Shown here piece after piece: positions 8,872-18,434 of a DNA stretch of 51,410 nt (the stretch's first letter is position 1; each line of letters opens with the position of its first letter). Source of the DNA: Polaromonas sp. UBA5171. Its GTDB lineage: Bacteria; Pseudomonadota; Gammaproteobacteria; Burkholderiales; Burkholderiaceae_C. The position numbers and the translations under genes were made by a program. The notes below the pieces were generated by a model. It was not told the DNA's origin, did not search any database, and saw only the letters and a list, made by a program, of their open reading frames with translations. The DNA is taken from the NCBI GenBank assembly GCA_002413395.1, contig DHWX01000034.1, forward strand, positions 21,266 to 72,675, given 5' to 3'.

Positions 8872-9048
8872 TTACCCGACACGCTCCAGAATCAGTACCG
8901 CGAAAAATCCGAATGCCGCAATCAGTGTCCACTTCAGGACGGTCAGGCCGAAGCGCCTGAAGCGCACCTGCCCGGTACCGGCGTAAAACATGAACGACAC
9001 GACAGCGGCCAGCAACAACAGCAAAATGATCCAGCGAAAAAGCAACAT
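8872..9048 (-). CDS. Small two-helix membrane protein (58 residues)
   Basis: The minus strand encodes MLLFRWIILLLLLAAVVSFM and continues to a stop at 8872. Two hydrophobic segments (about residues 6-22 and 38-54) flank a short basic loop (QVRFRRFG), typical of a small inner-membrane protein. The frame begins 23 bases after the lpxC stop in the same direction, so it is probably translated from the lpxC transcript. I do not recognise a named family; the function is unknown. It is supported by length, hydropathy, charge pattern and position rather than by motif. Confidence 0.65.
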   Translation of the reverse strand: MLLFRWIILLLLLAAVVSFMFYAGTGQVRFRRFGLTVLKWTLIAAFGFFAVLILERVG

Positions 9049-9071
9049 GGTCTGACCCCCTGTTGTGCGTG

Positions 9072-9995
9072 CTACCAGGCACGTGCCAGCGTGGCAAAAC
9101 CGGCCGGTGCCCGTGTCTCATCTTCAAACGTGACCACTTCCCAGGCTTCCTGGTGCGCGAGCAGCTCGCGCAGCAACCGGTTGTTCATTGCATGGCCGGA
9201 ACGGAAGGCGCTGTAGGCGGCCAGCAGCGGCCTGCCCAGCAAGTGCAGGTCACCCATGGCGTCGAGAATCTTGTGCTTGACAAACTCGTCCTTGTAGCGC
9301 AGGCCCTCGCTATTGAGAACCTTGTAGTCGTCCATGACGATGGCATTGTCGAGCCCGCCACCGAGCGCCAGTCCGCTGGTGCGCATCATCTCCACATCCT
9401 TGGTAAAGCCGAAGGTGCGGGCGCGGGCAATGTCGCGGGTATAGGTGCCCGAGCTCATGTCGAACTCCACGCGCTGGCCGGTGGAGTCGACGGCCGGGTG
9501 GTCAAAGTCGATCTCGAAACTCAGCTTGTAGCCCTCGTAGGGGTCCAGCCGCGCCCACTTGACGTTGGCACCCTCACCTTCGCGCACTTCAACCGGCCTG
9601 ATGACCCGGACAAAGCGCTTGGGCGCGGCCTGCAGTTCAATGCCCGCCGATTGCAGCAAAAATACAAACGACGCGGCGGAGCCGTCGAGGATGGGCACCT
9701 CTTCGGCCGTGATGTCGATGTACAGGTTGTCCAGCCCCAAACCGGCGCAGGCCGACATCAAATGCTCGACGGTGTGCACCTTGGCATTGCCGCTGGAGAT
9801 GGTGGATGCCATGCGGGTGTCGGTGACCGCTTGCGCCGAAATGGCAATATCGACGGGCTGCGGCAAATCGATGCGCCTGAACACAATGCCGGTATCGGGC
9901 GGTGCCGGCCGCAACGTCAGCTCCACGCGCTGGCCACTGTGCAGCCCCACGCCGACCGCCTTGGTCAGGGATTTAAGGGTTCTTTGGGCCAGCAT
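9072..9995 (-). CDS. lpxC: UDP-3-O-acyl-N-acetylglucosamine deacetylase
   Basis: LpxC carries out the committed step of lipid A synthesis, a zinc-dependent deacetylation in the cytosol. The 307-residue protein begins MLAQRTLKSLTKAVGVGLHS. Its zinc ligands are H78 (HTVEHLM), H241 and D245 (KHKILDAMGD), and the general acid/base residues are E77 and H268 (RSGHAMNN), by my count. Length matches the family. Unlike the common arrangement at the end of the dcw cluster, no ftsZ lies upstream; the upstream gene is a divergent nucleotidase. Confidence 0.97.
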   Translation of the reverse strand: MLAQRTLKSLTKAVGVGLHSGQRVELTLRPAPPDTGIVFRRIDLPQPVDIAISAQAVTDTRMASTISSGNAKVHTVEHLMSACAGLGLDNLYIDITAEEVPILDGSAASFVFLLQSAGIELQAAPKRFVRVIRPVEVREGEGANVKWARLDPYEGYKLSFEIDFDHPAVDSTGQRVEFDMSSGTYTRDIARARTFGFTKDVEMMRTSGLALGGGLDNAIVMDDYKVLNSEGLRYKDEFVKHKILDAMGDLHLLGRPLLAAYSAFRSGHAMNNRLLRELLAHQEAWEVVTFEDETRAPAGFATLARAW

Positions 9996-10176
9996 GACGC
10001 CATTTTAGGCGGTGCCAGCGCCGCAAGCATGACCCGGACGATGGAACCCATGGCGCGCACCGTGCGTCAGACAGCGCGGGCCGGGCAGTGGCCCCTGGAG
10101 GCGCCGGATTGTGGACAATGGCGCACACTGACGCCGCAACTCAACCCATCCCCCGAAGGAAACCCAAGGCATCACT

Positions 10177-11109
10177 ATGGCAGCAAATCTTGAGGGTCAG
10201 CTCGTGGTGGCGATTTCGTCACGCGCGCTGTTTGATTTTGAAGAAGAAAACCGCGTATTTGAAGCCGCTCTGGCGGAAGCAGTGGCACCGGGCGCCAAGC
10301 CGGACCGGACTTACATGAAACTGCAACTCGACCGCATTGACACGCCCGCCAAACCCGGCGTAGCGTTTTCGCTGGTCAAAAAACTGCTGGCGTTCAACAC
10401 CGAAGTCAAACGGGTGGAAGTGGTGATGCTGTCGCGCAATGACCCGGTGTCGGGGCTGCGGGTGTTTCGTTCGGCCAACGCCAACAAGCTGCCGCTGGAA
10501 CGCGGCGTGTTCACCAAGGGCCGCGCGCCCTACAACTACCTGCGCGCCTTGCAGGCCAATTTATTCCTGTCAGCCAACCCCGAGGACGTGCGGGCGGCAC
10601 TGGATGCGGGTTTTGCGGCGGCCACCGTGGCCACGCATTCCGTCCACGCCGGAAGCAGCTATCCCAACGAGGTGCGTATCGCGTTCGACGGCGACGCGGT
10701 GCTGTTTTCCGATCAGGCCGAGCGCGTGTTCCAGCGCGACGGACTGGAGGCCTTTCAAAAGCATGAGCGTAAACTGGCGGCCAAACCGCTGCCGCCGGGG
10801 CCCTTCATGCCCTTGCTCAAGGCGCTGCACCGGCTGCAGCAGGAAGGCACGCCGCAAATGCGCATCCGCACCGCGCTGGTCACCACACGTGGCGCGCAGG
10901 CAGCTGATCGCGCCATCCGCACGCTGATGGACTGGAACATCGAGGTGGATGAAGCCTTGTTCCTGGGCGGCCTGGCCAAGGGCGAGTTTCTGCGCGAATT
11001 CGAACCCGATTTTTTCTTTGACGACCAGACCAGCCACGTTCATTCTGCCGCCCAGCATGTGCCTGCTGGCCATGTGGCCAGCGGCGTCGCCAACCCACTT
11101 CAGCAATGA
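10177..11109 (+). CDS. Cytosolic 5'-nucleotidase (NT5C1-like)
   Basis: A 310-residue protein resembling the 5'-nucleotidase family that includes animal cytosolic IA nucleotidases (PF06189), which dephosphorylate nucleoside monophosphates. Characteristic segments are VVAISSRALFDFEEEN near the N-terminus (the nucleophile-bearing DF), VMLSRNDPVSGLRVF, VRIAFDGDAVLFSDQAE and the C-terminal ALFLGGLAKGEFLREF. The start has AAGGAAACCC upstream. The stop overlaps the start of the ABC exporter gene (ATGA), implying translational coupling, although no functional link is obvious. Confidence 0.85.
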   Translation: MAANLEGQLVVAISSRALFDFEEENRVFEAALAEAVAPGAKPDRTYMKLQLDRIDTPAKPGVAFSLVKKLLAFNTEVKRVEVVMLSRNDPVSGLRVFRSANANKLPLERGVFTKGRAPYNYLRALQANLFLSANPEDVRAALDAGFAAATVATHSVHAGSSYPNEVRIAFDGDAVLFSDQAERVFQRDGLEAFQKHERKLAAKPLPPGPFMPLLKALHRLQQEGTPQMRIRTALVTTRGAQAADRAIRTLMDWNIEVDEALFLGGLAKGEFLREFEPDFFFDDQTSHVHSAAQHVPAGHVASGVANPLQQ

Positions 11110-12965
11110 CTAGAACCGGGCCTGCTCCCATGAATCTGCTCTCCCGCATCCGTCTCAAACTCAGCGCCTTCAAACTGTTCACGGCCCGGGCCTGGACGCT
11201 GTCGGCACCTTATTTCAAGAGTGAAGACAAATGGAAAGCGCGCGGGCTGCTGCTGGCCATCGTCTTGCTCAACCTGGGTGCCGTGTACATGCTGGTGCTG
11301 CTCAATGAGTGGAACCGGGTGTTTTACGACGCACTGCAAAACAAAAATGCGGCAGTGTTCTGGACGCAACTCGGGCGCTTTACCTATCTGGCCTTTGCCT
11401 TTATTCTCATCGCGGTTTACCGCTTTTACCTGACGCAGTTGCTGGAGGTGCGCTGGCGTGCCTGGATGACGACGCATTACCTGCGGCGCTGGCTGGCCGA
11501 CCAGGCGTTTTACCAGCTGGAGCTGGCACGCTTTACCAGCCCGAACCTCGGCAGCGCCAATACCCTGATTGCCGCCAGAACCCCCGACAACCCGGATCAG
11601 CGGATTCAGGAGGACATCAACCTGTTTACCAGCTACAGCATTTCGCTGAGCATGGGCTTGCTCAACGCCGTGGTCACGCTGGTGAGTTTTGTCGGTATTT
11701 TGTGGACACTGTCGGGCGCGTTTGCCTTCACGCTGGGCGGGACCAGCTACAGCATTCCGGGGTTCATGGTCTGGATGGCGGTGCTGTATTGCGTTGCCGG
11801 CAGCGTGATTACCCACTACATCGGCCGACCGCAGATCAGACTCAATTTTTTGCAACAGCGTTACGAAGCCGACTTTCGGCACCACATGGTGCGGGTGCGC
11901 GAATACAGTGAATCGATTGCACTGGACCAGGGCGAAGCCGTGGAGCGCATGCACCTCGACACGCGCTTTGCCGCCGTGCTGGCCAACTACCTCAAGCTGA
12001 TCAAGAAGCAAAAAAATCTGGTGTGGTTCACCAACTTTTTTGGCCAGGCCGCCGTGGTGTTCCCATTTATCGTGGCGGCACCGCGCTTTTTCAGTGGTGC
12101 CATCCAGCTCGGCGAGCTGATACAGATTTCATCGGCCTTTGGGCGGGTGCAAGACTCACTGAGCTGGCTGGTTGACAACTACAGCAGCCTGGCCGCGTGG
12201 CGCGCCACCACCGACCGGTTGACTAGTTTTGAAGACAATATTGCAGCTGTAGCCCAGGCAAGACAAGCGCAGGCAGAGACTAATTTAGAAGCCAACAGTG
12301 AGCACCCGCTGGCCGCCACCGACACGCTGGCTGTCAGCGGCCTGCGCGTGGCGCTGCCGACTGGCGCGACCTTGCTGAGCGATGTTTCATTGCAGGCAGG
12401 TCCGGGCCAGAGCGTGCTCGTCAAAGGCCCCTCGGGCAGCGGCAAATCGACGCTATTCCGCGCGCTGGCGGGCATCTGGCCATTTGCCACGGGTCAGACC
12501 CACTTGCCAGCCAATGCCATGTTCATTCCGCAGCGCCCCTACTTTCCAGATGGTACGCTTCGCGATGCGCTGGCCTATCCGCAGCCTGCCGCGCAGTACA
12601 GCGACGAAGCCCTCGGACTGGCGCTGGCCGACGCGCTGTTGCCGCAACTGATCTGCCGGCTGGGCGACCAGGATGCCTGGAGTCAGAAGCTCTCGGGGGG
12701 CGAACAGCAGCGCCTGGCGATTGCCCGGGTGCTGCTGAAAAAGCCCGCCTGGATTTTTGCCGATGAAGCGACCAGCGCGCTGGACGAGGCGGCTGAGAAA
12801 ACCCTGTATGAAAGACTGCTGGCGCAGGTTCAGCGGGCGCGCGGCACCCTGGTTTCCATCGCCCACCGGCCCGCGGTCGCGGCTTTTCACAATCGGTTAT
12901 GGGAATTTGAAAAACAGCCGGACGGCTCGCCTGCCTTGTATCAACTTAACGAAAGACGCGAATGA
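11106..12965 (+). CDS. YddA/SbmA-BacA-type ABC transporter (fused permease and ATPase)
   Basis: A 619-residue half transporter. The N-terminal membrane domain, with about six segments from residue 45 to 330, resembles the SbmA/BacA and YddA group (ABC_membrane_2), seen in LNEWNRVFYDALQNKN and WRAWMTTHYLRRWL. The ATPase follows: Walker A GPSGSGKST, signature LSGGEQQRL, Walker B WIFADEATSALDE and the switch His in SIAHRP. Relatives move peptides, vitamin B12 or very long acyl groups; the substrate here is unknown. The start at 11106 overlaps the previous stop; ATG at 11130 (MNLLSRIRL) is an alternative. The stop overlaps the following pseudogene by ATGA. Confidence 0.87.
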   Translation: MTRTGPAPMNLLSRIRLKLSAFKLFTARAWTLSAPYFKSEDKWKARGLLLAIVLLNLGAVYMLVLLNEWNRVFYDALQNKNAAVFWTQLGRFTYLAFAFILIAVYRFYLTQLLEVRWRAWMTTHYLRRWLADQAFYQLELARFTSPNLGSANTLIAARTPDNPDQRIQEDINLFTSYSISLSMGLLNAVVTLVSFVGILWTLSGAFAFTLGGTSYSIPGFMVWMAVLYCVAGSVITHYIGRPQIRLNFLQQRYEADFRHHMVRVREYSESIALDQGEAVERMHLDTRFAAVLANYLKLIKKQKNLVWFTNFFGQAAVVFPFIVAAPRFFSGAIQLGELIQISSAFGRVQDSLSWLVDNYSSLAAWRATTDRLTSFEDNIAAVAQARQAQAETNLEANSEHPLAATDTLAVSGLRVALPTGATLLSDVSLQAGPGQSVLVKGPSGSGKSTLFRALAGIWPFATGQTHLPANAMFIPQRPYFPDGTLRDALAYPQPAAQYSDEALGLALADALLPQLICRLGDQDAWSQKLSGGEQQRLAIARVLLKKPAWIFADEATSALDEAAEKTLYERLLAQVQRARGTLVSIAHRPAVAAFHNRLWEFEKQPDGSPALYQLNERRE

Positions 12966-13184
12966 TCGCCAGTACACCGTCCGTACCCTACTACGCCGTG
13001 ATATTCACCTCCCTGCGCACCGACATCGGCCAGGGTTATGGCGACATGGCCGAGCATATGGTTGCACTGGCCGCCAAGCAGCCGGGGTTTCTGGGTGTTG
13101 AGTCGGCGCGCGACGGGGTCGGAATTACGGTGAGTTATTGCCAAAGTCGAGCGCGATTACGGTTTTGACAAAGACGCCGCATAG
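12962..13184 (+). pseudogene. Antibiotic biosynthesis monooxygenase-like gene with internal deletion
   Basis: The first 59 or so codons encode a clear ABM-fold start: PYYAVIFTSLRTD, MAEHMVALAAKQPGFLGVES, GITVSY. The frame then runs into a premature stop at 13168. The expected family C-terminus, AKVERDYGFDKDAA and a stop, is found immediately after GITVSYCQS but in another frame (13140-13184). About 35-40 middle codons are therefore missing, with a frame change at the junction near 13137-13142. The protein would lack part of its ferredoxin-like fold, so it is probably non-functional. The 3' end overlaps convergent queC by 28 bases. Confidence 0.75.
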
Positions 13185-13903
13185 GCCGCAAAACCGCGTG
13201 CTCGCAGCGCGCACGCCGGGCACTGCCCGCAGCCATAACCCCAGACGTGCCGATGCTCGCGGTCGCCCAGGTAACAGGTGTGAGTATGCTCAATGATCAG
13301 ATCCACCAGTGGCTGCCCGCCCAGCGAATGCGCCAGCGCCCAGGTTTCGGCCTTGTCAAGCCACATCAGCGGAGTCTCAATCAGAAAGCGCTTGTCCATG
13401 CCCAGCGATAGCGCCAGCTGCATCGCCTTCATGGTGTCGTCGCGGCAGTCGGGGTAGCCGGAAAAATCGGTTTCGCACACGCCCGTCACCAGCACCTGCA
13501 AATCGCGCCGGTAGGCCAGGGCAGCGGACAGCGTGAGAAACAACAGGTTGCGCCCCGGCACAAAGGTATTGGGCAGGCCCGAGCTTTCCATCTTGAACGC
13601 CACGTCGCGCGTCAGCGAACTTTCGCTGACCTGTCCCAGAACGGCCAGATCAAGCAGGTGATCGTCGCCCAATTTGGTCGCCCAGTGTGGAAAGCGGCCC
13701 TTGATTTCGCGCAGCACATTGAGCCGCGCTTGAAGCTCGACCTTGTGACGCTGGCCGTAGTCAAAGGCGATGGTTTCGACGCGCTGGTATCTTGAGAGCG
13801 CCAGCGCCAGGCAGGTGGTGGAGTCCTGCCCACCGGAAAACAGGACAAGAGCGGTGTTGTGCACACGCTGAGGTAACACGGAGATTATTGGAATATTCGT
13901 CAC
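13157..13903 (-). CDS. queC: 7-cyano-7-deazaguanine (preQ0) synthase
   Basis: QueC converts 7-carboxy-7-deazaguanine to preQ0 with ATP and ammonia in queuosine biosynthesis. The 248-residue product has the PP-loop LVLFSGGQDSTTCLA, FDYGQRH, VPGRNLLFLTLSAALA and the zinc site CYLGDREH..WGYGCGQCPAC. The start given is GTG at 13903; a second GTG at 13864, just before HNTALVLFSGG, is a reasonable alternative because many homologues begin there. No other queuosine genes are adjacent. Confidence 0.93.
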   Translation of the reverse strand: MTNIPIISVLPQRVHNTALVLFSGGQDSTTCLALALSRYQRVETIAFDYGQRHKVELQARLNVLREIKGRFPHWATKLGDDHLLDLAVLGQVSESSLTRDVAFKMESSGLPNTFVPGRNLLFLTLSAALAYRRDLQVLVTGVCETDFSGYPDCRDDTMKAMQLALSLGMDKRFLIETPLMWLDKAETWALAHSLGGQPLVDLIIEHTHTCYLGDREHRHVWGYGCGQCPACALRARGFAAYAASLSKP

Positions 13904-13948
13904 GGAACAAGTTTAAACCGCTGTACAGCCCGTAAAAATTGTCAAGGT

Positions 13949-15046
13949 TCAGGCCGCGCTCAAGCCATCCACCGCCTGAAACAGCGCCTGCCGCGCCTGC
14001 GCCGCTATTTGCGTTCGCCACTCGTCGGTATCGACGTAAAACGCGTCCATCATTTGCCGCTTGATGGCCGCGTGCAGTTCTGGCGGTGCTTCGGGATGAT
14101 TGTGCAGCCAGTGGTCACCGCGCAGCGCGGCAATGATGTCGAGGAAGGGCAGCGTGCCGTATTCCATGGCAATGCCGGTGTACTCGGCTTGCGGACACTC
14201 GTCGTACAGGGCGCTCCACATCAGTCCGGTCAGCCGGGCCGAGCTGGAGGAGCCGTCATAGAACGAGGTCACGGGCGTGGCACCGCCGCTGCCCCACCAG
14301 GCGCGCGCACGCGCCAGTGCCTGCGCGTCGTCCTTGCAGGCAAAGATGCGTTCGCCCACGCCACTGGGGCCGAGCCCGGTGTGCAGGTCGATCCAGGCGA
14401 TGCGGCGCGCCCGCCGCCCGAAGGTTCGAAGTACTTCGCGCAGCGTGTGGTTGCTCCAGGTTGGCGCGGTGCCTCCGAAGAACAGACCGTCGGCAAATTC
14501 GTGCTGCCCCTGCGACACGGCGGCCTGAAAGCGTGCCACGCCCTGGGTTTCGATCCAGGCCGCAATGGCCGCCTGGTTTTCGGCTGGGGGCGGCCACTGG
14601 TCGGGCAGCAGCAGGTGGTGAAGTTCACAATAAGCCTGATTGACAGGCAGCGGCTGGCTGAAGTCCTGAAAATTGCGGTTCAGATCGACGTTTTCGTGGG
14701 TGGTGCGCCGTACATGCGAAAAGCCATGCGGATTGAGCGCGTGGATGTAGAGCACCGCCACGCCGCCCGCGTGGGCCCTGGCGCGCCATTCGGCATCGCG
14801 CGCGGCGAGTACCTGCACGCCGGATCCGCAATAGCCTTCTCCGCCATGGCAAGCGCTGCTGACAATGAATAGCCGCTCAGCGTCGGGGGAGCCGTCCAGT
14901 GCCACATCCATCGCCAGCGTTTCGCCGTCACGTCCCTTCAGAGCGTGTTCATAAGTGCGCAATGCCATGTTGGCGGCGTTGGCGGCTTCAAGAAACCTGG
15001 CGCGGGCGGCCGCATAGCGGGTTGAAAAGGCGGCGTGCAAATCCAT
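13949..15046 (-). CDS. M14-like metallocarboxypeptidase (DUF2817)
   Basis: A 365-residue protein of the DUF2817 group, related to M14 zinc carboxypeptidases. The zinc motif HGGEG (H67, E70) lies early. YIHALNPHGFSHVRRT with DLNRNF, WIDLHTGLGPSG (third zinc His near 221) and AMEYGTLPF (catalytic Glu near 297) complete the expected set. There is no signal peptide, so it should act in the cytosol. It lies just downstream of the M20 amidohydrolase and the peptide ABC importer on the same strand, which fits hydrolysis of an imported peptide or acyl-amino acid. The actual substrate is not known. Confidence 0.8.
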   Translation of the reverse strand: MDLHAAFSTRYAAARARFLEAANAANMALRTYEHALKGRDGETLAMDVALDGSPDAERLFIVSSACHGGEGYCGSGVQVLAARDAEWRARAHAGGVAVLYIHALNPHGFSHVRRTTHENVDLNRNFQDFSQPLPVNQAYCELHHLLLPDQWPPPAENQAAIAAWIETQGVARFQAAVSQGQHEFADGLFFGGTAPTWSNHTLREVLRTFGRRARRIAWIDLHTGLGPSGVGERIFACKDDAQALARARAWWGSGGATPVTSFYDGSSSSARLTGLMWSALYDECPQAEYTGIAMEYGTLPFLDIIAALRGDHWLHNHPEAPPELHAAIKRQMMDAFYVDTDEWRTQIAAQARQALFQAVDGLSAA

Positions 15047-15073
15047 GGCAGCGTCTTCTTGCGGGGTCCGGAC

Positions 15074-16294
15074 TCAGGGCCGGGCCAGTGTGCTTAGCCA
15101 GCGCGTGGCCAGTTGCACCCAATAGGTGCCGCCCAGCGGAATCAGCGCGTCATTGAAATCGTAGTTGGGGTTGTGCAGCGTGCAGGGACCGGCGTCGTGG
15201 CCCCCGCCTTCGTAATTGGCGCGGTGAGTGCCGTCGCCGTTGGCGATGAAACAGTAGGCGCCCGGTTTGGCCTGCAGCATGAAGGAAAAGTCTTCGGCGC
15301 CCATGGTGGGCTCCTGCATCGTCACCTTGTCACAGCCCACAATATCAGTCATCACCTGCCGGGCGAATTCGGCCTCGGACGCGGAATTGACGGTGGGCGG
15401 GTAGTTGCGCACGAAATGAAACTCGCACTGCGCGTCAAACGCGGCGCAGGTGTGCTCCGCGATCTGCTTCATGCGGGTCTCAATCAGGTCGAGCACGTCG
15501 AGGCTGAAAGTGCGCACCGTGCCCTGCAACTCGCAGAAATCAGGCACCACATTGGTGGCTTCACCGGCGTGGATCATGGTGACCGAGATCACGCCCGCGT
15601 CGATCGGCTTCTTGTTGCGGCTGATGATGGTCTGAAATGCCTGCACCATCTGGCAGGCCACCGGCACCGGGTCGATACCGTTGTGGGGCATGGCGGCGTG
15701 GCTGCCTTTGCCGCGAATAGTGATCTTGAACTCGTTGCTGGAGGCCATCACCGGCCCCGGACTCACCGCGAAGGTGCCCACGGCCGCACCGGGCCAATTG
15801 TGCATGCCGAAGACGGCTTCCATGGGAAACTTCTCGAACAGGCCATCCTTGATCATTTCGCGCGCGCCGCCGCCGCCCTCCTCGGCCGGCTGGAAGATCA
15901 GATAGACCGTGCCGTCAAACTCGCGGTGCCTGGCAAAGTACTGCGCGGCGGCCAGCAGCATGGCGATGTGGCCGTCGTGGCCGCAGGCATGCATCTTGCC
16001 CGGATGCATGCTGGCGTGGGCAAACCGGTTGAACTCCTGCATCGGCAGCGCGTCCATGTCGGCGCGCAGGCCCACGCCGCGGCCACTTGTTCCACCATCG
16101 CGTCCGTGCACGATGCCCACCACGCCAGTGGTGCCCATGCCGCGGTGAATCGGGATGCCCCATTCAGTAAGTTTTTGCGCGACCACGTCAGCCGTGCGTA
16201 CTTCGTGGAAGCACAGCTCCGGGTGGGCGTGAAGGTCACGACGCACGGCGGCGATATGGGTCGCCTCGGTGAGGATGGAATCGATGATTTTCAT
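15074..16294 (-). CDS. M20-family amidohydrolase (hippurate hydrolase type)
   Basis: A 406-residue metal-dependent amidohydrolase of the M20D group (HipO/amino-acylase-like), hydrolysing N-acyl amino acids or related amides. Metal-binding and catalytic segments include MHACGHDGHIAMLL, FQPAEEGGGGAREM, MHNWPG, RGKGSHAAMPHNGIDP and TMGAEDFSFML near the C-terminus. It is the first hydrolase after the ABC transporter genes (73 bases from the second ATPase), so it probably processes the imported compound. The closely spaced DUF2817 peptidase follows 27 bases later. Confidence 0.9.
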   Translation of the reverse strand: MKIIDSILTEATHIAAVRRDLHAHPELCFHEVRTADVVAQKLTEWGIPIHRGMGTTGVVGIVHGRDGGTSGRGVGLRADMDALPMQEFNRFAHASMHPGKMHACGHDGHIAMLLAAAQYFARHREFDGTVYLIFQPAEEGGGGAREMIKDGLFEKFPMEAVFGMHNWPGAAVGTFAVSPGPVMASSNEFKITIRGKGSHAAMPHNGIDPVPVACQMVQAFQTIISRNKKPIDAGVISVTMIHAGEATNVVPDFCELQGTVRTFSLDVLDLIETRMKQIAEHTCAAFDAQCEFHFVRNYPPTVNSASEAEFARQVMTDIVGCDKVTMQEPTMGAEDFSFMLQAKPGAYCFIANGDGTHRANYEGGGHDAGPCTLHNPNYDFNDALIPLGGTYWVQLATRWLSTLARP

Positions 16295-16367
16295 GATGCT
16301 CTACCTTGGGAAATACTTGTTAACCAGACCGTGCCTGACATACAGGTTACAGGATTACGGCGCTGCT

Positions 16368-17362
<995 letters not shown>

Positions 17363-17366
<4 letters not shown>

Positions 17367-18331
17367 GGTCTGCTCCCGTCATGCAGCCAGCAGGCGGCAC
17401 GCGTGGCGCCGGCATGGATCAAATCAGGGCGTTCGACCTTGCAGCGGTCAAAGGCTTGCGGGCAGCGCGGGTGAAAGGCGCAGCCCTGCGGGATGGCGTT
17501 CAGGCGCGGCATGGCACCGTCGATCTGATACAGGTGTTCGCGGTCCACCGTGATGTCGGGAATCGCGGCCATCAGCCCGGCGGTGTACGGGTGCGCCGGC
17601 AGGTTGATTACCTCGTGTACCGGCCCAATTTCGGCAATGCGCCCGGCATACATCACGGCCACCCGGTCGCAGGTCTCGGCAATCACACCCATGTCGTGGG
17701 TGATCAGCATCACGGCGGCGCCGCGCTGCTTGCAGATGCTTTTAAGCAGCGTGATGATCTGCGCCTGGATCGAGACATCAAGCGCGGTGGTCGGCTCATC
17801 GGCCACGATCAGCTGGGGCTCCGCCGCCAGCGCCAGCGCAATCACCACACGCTGGCGCATGCCGCCAGAAAACTGGTGCGGGTAATGATTGATGCGCTGC
17901 GCAGCCGCCGGAATGCCGGTGTCATTAAGGAGCGAGATGGCGCGCGCCAGCGCCTCTTTCTGTGTGACCGGCAAATGGGTCCGGATGGTTTCCACCAGTT
18001 GCCGTCCGATGCTGTAGAGCGGATTCAGCGAGGTCAGCGGATCCTGAAAAATAGCTCCAATCCGGCGCCCGCGAATATGGCGCATCTTCTCATAGCCCAG
18101 GTTGTCGATGCGCTCGCCTTCGAGCAGGATTTGCCCGCTGGCCACGCGTCCCGGCGGTTCCAGCAGGCCAATGATAGCGGCGCCGGTGAGCGACTTGCCG
18201 GCCCCCGACTCACCGACCACGCCAAGGATCTCGCCGGGTGCGATGTCAAACGAAATATCGTCCAGTGCCCGCAGCGTGCCGCGGCGTCCCGGGAATTCAA
18301 CCACCAGATTTCTGACTTGCAAAAGACTCAT
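17363..18331 (-). CDS. Peptide-type ABC importer ATPase, DppD/OppD-like
   Basis: A 322-residue ATP-binding subunit of the Dpp/Opp family. It shows Walker A GESGAGKSLTG (Leu where Thr is commonest after the KS), signature FSGGMRQRVVIALAL, Walker B LIVADEPTTALD, HDMGVIAETC after the switch His, and the C-terminal GCAFHPRCPQAFDRC. It overlaps the next ATPase gene by 4 bases. A 103-base gap holding a dispersed repeat separates it from the permease gene upstream. Confidence 0.92.
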
Positions 18332-18351
18332 GACAGTTTCTCAATTGGCGT

Positions 18352-18429
18352 GCACCCCACTGCCGGGCCGCCCCAAGGCGGGACAGCCCTCAGGGGGCAG
18401 CAAATCACGCAAAGTGTTAAGCGTGGGGC
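18352..18429. repeat. Dispersed intergenic repeat of Comamonadaceae type
   Basis: The gap between the permease and ATPase genes contains a GC-rich element bounded by inverted CCCCAC (18355-18360) and GTGGGG (18423-18428), with an inner stem CCGCC-CCAA-GGCGG and the run CCTCAGGGGGCAGC. From memory, near-identical REP-like sequences occur in many intergenic regions of Comamonadaceae genomes. It is seen only once in this window, so the repeat nature rests on recalled knowledge. It may shape the mRNA between the transporter subunits. Confidence 0.5.
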
Positions 18430-18434
18430 CATCG

